NCBI GenBank assembly: GCA_905221605.1
Contig: CAJNDS010001546.1
Span: forward strand, 70,001 to 134,000
DNA from: Symbiodinium natans
Lineage: Eukaryota > Sar > Dinophyceae > Suessiales > Symbiodiniaceae
Direction of reading: 5' to 3'
DNA: 64,000 nt
Position numbers and translations under genes: made by a program. The notes below the pieces were generated by a model that did no database searches, had not been told where the DNA came from, and was given only the letters and a program-made list of their open reading frames with translations. Positions 22,421 through 31,900 of this stretch are shown piece after piece (position 1 is the first letter of the stretch; each line of letters begins with the position of its first letter).

Positions 22421-22705
22421 GGCGCAGCGTCATGTCTAGGACATGCAAAGCCCAAAATGATGCCAAAACGATGGGCTTCTGCAACTACAGCTGATGCGTG
22501 CCACTCGCAGACGCTTTCGGACGCTTTCGGACTCTTTCGGATGCTTTCGACAAATGCACGATGTCGACCCCTGGCCAAAACTCTGAAAACAAGAACCATC
22601 CGCTACGCATTCGATTTTCCATGGCCTCTTAGTTCCTAGGTCCTAGGGCTGGGCAACTCACACACTCGAGAAAAAACGGACGGTTGCCCCCAGTGGCCCA
22701 GGAGC

Positions 22706-22762
22706 AAGTTTGCCGTAGGGGACCCCTCGAGCTTTGTCATGAACTCCAGGACGGCATCTTTC
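22706..22762 (-). CDS. dynamin-like GTPase exon, stalk
   Basis: Begins AG|G and reads KDAVLEFMTKLEGSPTANL; left at a probable TT|GCTCCT donor. Its first base completes the Gln codon left by the 15-base exon. Confidence 0.85.
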
Positions 22763-25700
22763 CTTGTCTCCCGGGTGGGGTCAGAGTGGGCTTGGGCCTG
22801 CGGAAAAGGACAAAACCCCAAAAGCCGACCTAAACCGTTCACTAACAAAACCCAACACATGACCTTTTCTCTGTCGCCGGGCATCTGGATCTCGAAGAAC
22901 CTCAGCTGCCGTCCCAACAGAAGACCCAAAGCCCGTCCTCCTTGAGCCCCCAGCCACAAACCCCCCACACACTGCACCCCAAGAAGCCCACGCACTGCTA
23001 TCTAGGAACCACTTGATCCGTTCGCCGACGTAGGCCACTCGCCGCTGCAAAGGCAGGTGAGCCTCGTGGCTGAGAAGCCTAGGCGGATGCAAGCCCCAAA
23101 AGCGGCCAAGAACTTGTAAAATCGAAGGAACTCTAAGGGAAAGCCGGTACAACTGGGCATCCGGGCAGGGTTTACCGTAGCATGATTTGGTAGGGGATTT
23201 GGTAGGAAAGCATATGTCCTCTCTTTGAGGCTTTGGGGCTTGAAGCCGTGCAAAGCAGATCGTTCAGGGAGAGTTCGGCATGTCTGCCGTGTACAGCATT
23301 CGGGGGCTTTTTTCGGATTTCGGGATGGGATTGTGAGAATAGAGATGTTAGAGCCCGAAGGCGCCGAACACGCCGAGGTGCTTGACGACCACGTCGCGCC
23401 AGGTGAGGGAGCTCATGGAGACGCCGCGGGCTTGGATCACCTCGGAAGGCTCTCGAGGGCTCTTGAGGGCTTTGGCAGGGGGTGGTGGCTTTTTATTAGG
23501 CAGAGCTGGGGTGTTGGCTCTTGCGTGGTGTAGGTTCTTGGTGCATCATGCATGCATATATATATATATATATATATATTTATCTGTACATATATATAGA
23601 GAGAGAGAGTACACGTATACGTACACACAAAAGGAGCGTGAGTGCCTATCCAGATTCTTTGTTTGCATTTCTGAAGATTAATCAAAGTTGGCACTTGCCT
23701 AGCTTGACAGATGTCACTGACTCTTAATTCTGAGGGCGGGCAAACAGGGTGAACAAAAAGGGACCTCGACCCAGAAAGGCCCAAAAGGCAAACGCCCACT
23801 CAAAGACCGAGCTATCAGGGTCGCATGTGCCGACAGAAGGCATCACAAGGGTGAGCAAAGGCCAGATCAGGCCCGTCCCCCAGGCTTCAGGCCACAAAAT
23901 GGGGTTCTGGGCAAGAAGGCCATGCTGAAGCCATCCAACGGAAACAGGGCGAGGTAGTTGTGAAGACGAAGATTTCCTTCTAGGCTGCATGCAACACACA
24001 GGAATCCTCTGCATGGTTTCACCCAGGCACATCGCGCTTCTTGATCTCCACAGCAATCTCCGAGAAGCGCCTGGGCGGAGCATGGGGGAGCATGGCGGAG
24101 CGTGGCGGAGCGTGGCGGAGCATGTCGGAGCCATCCCCGGAGCAGACAGCTGTGTAGGGAAGAATCCAAGTCTAAAGCGGCTCAAGCAACTAAAGCGGCC
24201 CACTGAGAACCTTCCAACTCCAAACCCGAACACCTGCTGGTCATTTAGACAACAGCCCAGCAGCAAGAAGATCTCCACTTCCATCATCAAGCGTCTGAAC
24301 TGTGCACCTCCAGAAAACCAAATGGAGCCCGGTTCCGAAAAAAACAACATTGAGGCGGCCCATCCTAAAGTCAAAGCCCTGAACATGAAGCATGACGAAC
24401 GCTCACTCTACCCTCCAAGCCGTGAATACGCATGCGTCCCGTATCGTCACGTTATCAAGTTGCTCCAGGCTTCCTTTTAAGAGCGAAGCAGGCCTTGGGT
24501 CCTGAATATCGAAAATCACTGAAATCCAAAATGTACGAAGAAGAAAACCAAAGTGTGATCCCCAGACTGCAAATCCCAATTCCAGTCCAGTGCTCCACAG
24601 CACAATAAGTCCCATGTTCCACAACAACAGGCATCAAAAGATCCACCCTTCAGAGGTCTCTGGATTTCAGGGTTCCGCCTCCCCGCCCCCCTGTCCACTC
24701 CTTTTTCCCCCTCTCTCCGGCACCTCCGTTGACCTCCACGTCGAAAGCACCGATCCTGAAGGCAGCATCAGGGACAACCAAACTTTAAGCTCTCAACTCC
24801 ACCCAGGGCTAGCCACAACCTTCCAGATTTCGTTAAAGTTCCACAGGGCTTCGAAGCATTCCCAGTCACTAGTTTCGGCGACGATCGTGCCCTTGCATGC
24901 CCGCCTGAAAGACATGGTAGGGTCAGGGTTCAGTTTAGGGTTTTGATGATGGCTTCAGGTTTCAGGGCTCTGCGTGTGCACTTGGAAGTTGGGATATCCC
25001 CGGCAGCGGCTCTCAGCTGATTTATGTCAAGAAGCTGAATCTCGTTCCTCAAGTAGTCAATGTAGTCGTTCAAGCTGCAGAAGTCCTGCACCGAGAAGAG
25101 CACAAGAGAGCCGTACAACTCTCTGAGTAGTGAAACCCGATTTTGGCCCTATCGGCCCACCATCCCATCCTCGGAGGGCAGCATGCTGAAGTGTGCAGAT
25201 CCCAGCGTCGTGTGGTAGGTGTGGAAGGCACGAAGCTCCTGCAACTTGAAGCGGCCAAGTGAGTGCTTGAGGCGGCTGACATCTGGATGCAGCACAGGTT
25301 CTTAAGCTCCTTGCTTGGGTTTTTGTTGTGATTTGTGGGCGCTCTTCTTTCCAGCCTTCGGGGCGAGCCGTCGGGGCTGGATGCTGGGGGACAAGAAGCT
25401 AGAAATGCAAAGCATCGTTGTCGGAAAGAGCCTGGTTTGGGCTGGGCCAGGGATGTACCTTGGACATTTCCGACCCTGCACGGATGCTCAAGCAAAAGCC
25501 GGTGATAAGACCTATGGAGGAGCACTTGAAAGCGTCAACCCCGGATGAACAGACCTGGGTCTCAGTTCAACTCTTCGATGCAGAGTTGAAGCTGGATGAG
25601 CTGGATGTAACGCATGTGGGCGCTCATTTTCCCACGACCACGCGATAGGGCTCGCGACCCCAAGAAAACCAAGCCTCCCAAGTAAGCCCCCTAAAAGCCT

Positions 25701-28700
25701 CTAAGGCGCCTCATCCAGGTTCATGACCGGCTGCAGATCCAAAACGCCTCAGGGTGTTCTGGTGGGGGGGGAGGGGGGGTGTTGATAGCGGATTTCAACG
25801 AACCCCAGACACCCCCAGAGAACAAAAAAGGCGGGAATCCCCAAGAGAACCCTCTTTGCTTCTCAACCTTAAACCCAAAACCGCAGAGAACTGCAGATGG
25901 GCCTTCCATGACGTGGGTCAAGGCTGTGGCGAAGGAGATGCCGCAGTCGCGGGTCGTGCTCAGGATGCGATGGGGATCCTCCCGTTGTAAGGCATTGTGA
26001 GGGCTGTATTGGGGCTGAAGAGCAGGGCTCAAGTCTGCCAATACACTACCAAGCGTACTCAGAAGGGGAGAAAGCAGTCGCTGCCAGCCTTGGCCTGAAA
26101 CAGGGATTTGGAGTTTAGGGCTTGGCCATTGAGGCTCCGGATCAAGGCCTGCAATTCAGACACCTGCGGGCTAGTGAGATTCCGGGTCCGTGTCGTTGTA
26201 CTCCGTCTCCAGGTCCTTTTTCTGCTGCTGTGCCGTCGACTTCAGATCCTGGAATATTATGGATTGGGGATGTCTTCGGCTTGAAGGCGGGTCTTCCACT
26301 TGTGCGAGTATTAGAGTCCAGGGTTTTTCGAATGGTTCAATCCTTGAGGTTGGTCAGCACTGGGTCGATGGCATCGGCGAACATCTGCTCGATTTTCTTC
26401 CTTAGCTGCCCCCAGGCGAGATCGAACCCGAGATCGTTCGCAGACGTGCCCCGAACTCAACATGCGATCACGGGCGGGCGTCGGCAGCGGCACGCGTCGA
26501 AATCCGCACGATGGCAGGCTTTTGCGCGTTACGGCTATCGGAAGTTACGGCTGCGCAAGTTGATGCAAGGGTTCGGGAGCTCGTGGCAGTCCTCCGTCTA
26601 GATGTCAAAGATGAGGACGAGAAGGTCAGAGTTTAGGATCTTATGGCTGCTGTGGGCTTCGGCTCAGCGGGATTGAGCTGTCGAACTTGTGGAGTTGCGC
26701 AGCTGCAGACAAGCCTCTCCATGTACTTCACAAAGTTCTTGAACCCGATTGTGCCCATGTAGAGGTCGCTCAGGCCCTGTCCAGCATACGATTACAGACG
26801 GTTCAGGGTGGGGCAACGCCAAACCGACGACCGCAGACCTCTCAAGCAATCCCGGCATGCATCAGCCCTTGTGCCTTCGAAGCCATCTGGTTACGGTCCT
26901 CCGTATCCTTTTCGTCCTGTCTTTCGGGTGGCTTTGCCAGGAATGTAAGGAAGAAAGGTGATGGGAAACAAAAAGCTTCAGGGCTTAGCAACAAGGAGGC
27001 AAACTTGATTCGGGGATTGGGGCTCTGGGCCGGGGTTTCGGAAACGTTAACGCCTCTCTGACAGCAACCTGAGGCAGTCCGCCCTGTATTCCGAAAACCG
27101 AGCTGCCCGAACAGCAAATCCACCAAACTCCGGCACTTAGAGCACCTCGACAAATTCATGAAGTTCAAAGTGACCGCGAAGCATGCGAAGCTTAAGCTCC
27201 CAAATCTCCCAAAAGTCCCAAGTGGCAAGAAACATTCAGGGGTGCTAAAGTTGAAGCATGCACTTTCTAATTACCACAGCCCGGGGCTTCCGATTTGAGA
27301 CCTCCATTTCAAAACTCTTTGCCTTCTGGGTCCCCCCCTCCCCCCCTCCACCCAGAAAAAAACCTCGCCAACCTCCCGCGCCTCCCGCGCCTCCCCCCCT
27401 CCCCAAGAGATCAAAGTGTCGCACCGTGTCACACCGTGTCACAATCCGTCTCACAATCCGTCAGACACTGAGACCTTGATGTCATTGAAGGGCTTCGGCA
27501 TCGGGGTCGTGTCAGGCCACCAAGGCAAAGTCATGGCAAACCTCCGCGCGGTGGTTCCTCTCTCTCTCCCTCTCTCTGTTTCTCTCTCTCTCTCTCTCTC
27601 TCTCTGTTTTTCTTGCTGGTCGTCAACACTTGGGCCAACTTGGGGGTTGCTCTTTTGGAGTCATCTGGGACGCTCTCTCTTGAAGCCGCGTCTTACACTG
27701 GTTTTGGGCAGGCTTGTAGTGGAGGCTTTGAATTTCGGTAGCTGTTCGTGTTCTTTAGGCTCGCTCGTTAGGTGTTGCGAGGCTTCAGGGCTTCGGATGT
27801 GCAAGATCCTTCCTTACATTGTGAGGTGGCCGCCGTAGGAGTGCTGATACTTACAGTCAAAGACGCAAAGACGTACAATGAGGATCAAGCCTGCCACATT
27901 AAGCCAAACACGCCATGCAGCCTGATGCAAAAACACGAGAAACACTCGTGCCGAGATCCCAGCATCCGAATCTTTAAGCCGTGCAAGTCTCACAAGTTCA
28001 ACTCAAAACCGACGGGGGGGGGGGGCTCTTCAGGCTCAGTGCACGGAACTTGGGGTTTGGATTCTGAAGCGTGGAGCTTCTTCTATCCGCACACATCCTG
28101 CGTCCTAAATCTTCAGACTCAGCTAAGCCGAGCTGCACCATGCATCCTTCAACCATCTTCAACTTTTCTCCCGAAGCACTCAGTGTGAAGAAGTTTAACC
28201 AGGCTTGCTTGCGCCTCACCAGTGAGTCTGGAAGATCTCCAAAGCCATCCACCCACCTTGTGCGTGGGCGAACCGTAGACAAGACGTTGGACTTTGGCAT
28301 TTTGGCTGGGCTTCCCGGTGTCTGGCTTAGAATCTTACAAGGGCCACTGTTTAGTTTTAGGCGCGGCTTAGAGGCTTAGAGTATTATGATCCGTGGGGTT
28401 AGAGGTGTTGGTTGGGACTATGGTCCCCACACAGACTTCTCAAATCCCTGGCTAGGGGACTTCGGGGCAGGAGGAAGGATGAAACCTGAAGCCACAGGAA
28501 TCCTCAAGAAGCCACTTGCATGTTGCAACGCTCGCAACGATAACTGAAGAGAGAGCCGCCGGAAAACTCCCTCTAAACCGCAAAGAATCAAAACTTGAAC
28601 CAATCTGAACCTTGGACAACGGTCAGAGTCGGTTAGAGGTGAAAGGGTCCAAGGTTCCGAGGGCTTCACTTGGTTGTCACAGCAGCACTCGCTGCACAAA

Positions 28701-28901
28701 GGGGCAGAGCCGCCTTGCACTGCAAAATGAGCCGTGCCCCGAACCCACTTCAACCCTAAAGCTCTATGAAACCTGAACTTGCGAACTTGAAGTCCGGCAA
28801 GGCACTTGCTCACATTGTCCGTCGTCAGATCCTTTTGCGGGTTAGTCATGCCACACACACACACACCCACCCACCCACCCACCCACCCACCCACCCACGC
28901 A

Positions 28902-28932
<31 letters not shown>

Positions 28933-31900
28933 CCGCGCGCGCGCGCGCAAACCACCCGCGCACGCACCCGCACCCGCACCCACACCCGCACCCGCACACG
29001 CACACTCACACGCACACGCACCTGCACGCGCACCTGCACAGACGCACAGACGCACAGACGCCCAGACGCACAGACGCACAGACGCACACGACTCTCTCTC
29101 TACCATTGCGCAGGGAGCTGGGTGAGGTGCTGCACATGTTGGCTATGACTTGGGAGCGTGCTCTCGGAATCGGCGACGCGCCATGTTCCAATTGCATCAT
29201 ATTGCACACAAGTTGAATCACACATCGAGAAGAATGCAAGCAGAATGCGAGCACGCGTTGGAGTGCGGCTGAAGCATAGGCAGTCGGCGTTCAGATAGGA
29301 ATGTTCTCAAAGGATTCGAGTTCTTCAGGCCCTTCGGGGCTGACGGCCGGTGCTGCTGTGTCCTTGCTTGCGAGATTCACAGTGCTGTTCTCGGCATTCT
29401 CGGCACTGGCTCTGACAACCCACACTCCCAAGTCTTGCCAAGCGGCAGAGTAGTATTTGTCCAGCTTGTTTCTGATGAGGATGGTTCTTTTGAGATCCTT
29501 GGCTGAAGTGGTCTGGAGTTGGGGTGTAGGCGTCGGGGGCTTCGGGTCACTGTAAGGGGCAGTTCCTTCAACCCTTAAACGCCGCACTCAGTCTGCCAAT
29601 CGAAAGCTCAGGGGCCGAAAAATCAAATTGGGTTTCGTATTGAGTCAAGGTTTTCGGAGGTGGCGAGTTGGAGACCACATGGACCACATGTGAGCAGCAA
29701 ACTGACTGTCTTATGTCCTGTAAGCACCCCCCCGATGCTAAAGCCCAAATTTCCCCCTCAAAACTCCTCTCAAAGCTCCTCTCAACCTCTCGAAGACCGG
29801 GAGGCGGGATCCAGCGCTCTGCATTTTGCCAGGGTCGACATGGTGGCTGCATCGCCGGCTTGCTCGACGCAGAGCATTACGTTCCTCGAGGCTGAAGGGC
29901 TGAAGGGCCGAAGGGCTGAAGGGCTGAAGGGGGTTGGAGAAAGTGAGGGAAGAGCGACGCTGGGGAGCGCTAAGCGCCTTGGGTGTCGGCGGTTGGGCCT
30001 TGCAGAGATGGGTCAAGGGGGCCCCAGCGGGCCCACTGGCTTTCACTCCACACCTGAACCGAAAAACCACAAAAATCTCGAACCATGAGACCTACTCAAC
30101 TTAAGCACCTGATAGACTCATGAAGTCAAAGTCACCGGAGGCTTCGGGGGATGTGCGCAAGCACTAAAAGTCTGAGGCTCCGCTTGTCTTTCATGAAGGT
30201 CATGACAAGGGTTTCGATCTTGTCAGCAAGGTCCTTTCGGCACCCGTGCTTGGGGGGTCAGGTTTGGAGTTCAAGGATCTGGCAGGGAGCTTTGCTCAAG
30301 GGATCTGCGGTTGATCGGAGTGGAGAAGGTCAAGGGGGGGGGGGTGTCCCGAACAACATCCCTTTCGACCCCCACACCCGGCCTTAGCATTTCGGGAATA
30401 AGCCTCCGGAACAGTAGAGAACCTTTGGAGCTACAGCCTGCAGCTTACCCAAATGACATGACAAGGGAGAAAAAACCGAACCCTGAACGTCATCAAATCT
30501 CAGTTGTGCTACGCGCCCTACACGCGGGAGAATCTGTGGGGGAAGTATCCTGCTTGCCCGTGTCGATGGCGAAGTCACGGAAGCCGGGCAGGTCAACAAT
30601 CTGCATGTCCTGCTTTGGCTTCAGAGCGCAAGGGAGGAGGTTCAGGACTTAGATCTTCATCCCGCACTCCAAGATGTAAAACGAACAGCAATTGCACAGG
30701 CAAAGTAAAGCTTCAACTCAACATACGCGGCGAGATAGCAGCAACCAACAGATGGTAATCAGGGAAAACTACTCTCTAACAACACCGCTCCCACACACAC
30801 ACACATACACCTTCTAAACCCTATACATGCTCTAGCACCCTGGGTGCCATCATGTTCACTGGGCATGACTCTAGCCTCCGAGACCCAGGTCCCTTGAACG
30901 TACAAGATGCTCATTCGAGGTACGACCCAGACCCACACAAGGCCAAGATTCGACGCACTTGCTGGATTCGATGCGTACATAGATGGGCTCGTGACTGACT
31001 GAAGTGCCACACTCCTGGGCCGGGGTGAACTTAAATGATTTGCCAGGAGAAGGAACGGCTGGCCTAGAAGCCGCGCGTGCCGCAGAGAACACGACTGTAA
31101 GAAAAACGTGTCACATGAAATGACTCTGCATGCCGAAAAGGGGTGCGCGCAGGGCTTGTCGCCTATGAGATACTTGCGGCCCTCCTGGCTCCAGAGGCCT
31201 CAACCCTCCATAACCCTGCTGATCCTTTGCAGTGCCTGAACCTGAACCCTCCCGAAAGACTGGCCAACGGTACGCTCATTGTTGGAGGTCCTCGTGGGCG
31301 TCACCCACGATCTTCATGACCTGCGAGCTGCGGCGCAGCTGCGGACCAAGGACCCTCAAGAGGCACGCACAGGGGCACCCTTCTTGGGCAAGGATCCCAA
31401 AGTACCAACTCTTGGGGCCCATCGATTGTGCAAAGGTGGGTTGAAGAAACCAGTCCATGGGGCGTCCATGTTCCCCCCCCCCACACTACAACCATCAGTC
31501 TGCCATCAGTCAGTTGAACGCCTGGTCTAAACTCTGGCTCTGGGGCCCTTGGAATTTAACTCACCCGTAACTCAACCCTACATCTCTCTAAGCTGTTTCT
31601 GGGGTTGGCTGCCATCCAGCCATCGGCACTGGGGGTTGGGGGTTGGGGGTTGGGGGTTGGGGGTTGGGGGTTGGGGGTTGGGGGTTGGGGGTTGGGGGTT
31701 GGGGGTTGGGGTTGGGGGTTGGGGGTTGGGGGTTGGGGTTGGGGGTTGGGGGGGTTGGGGGTTGGGGCTTGGGGGTTGGGGCTTGGGTGGGGACGTCTGT
31801 TGGGGTGAATATGGCAGTATATGGGGGATGCGTTCTGGGATGCTTTGAGCCCTAGGCCCTGCCTGATCGACTGGGTGGTCGATCCAGTGATTTGTCTTCC

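Noticed and set aside
26127-26163. VSELQALIRSLNG as a dynamin exon
   Set aside because: It would leave a 25-base intron, and the flanking exons DLKST..EYNDT and DPHRIL join directly in phase 0 as the family requires.
28290-28315. GCATTTTGGCT as a spliced-leader relic
   Set aside because: Only ten bases match the leader, and neither the leader start nor its CAAG end is present.
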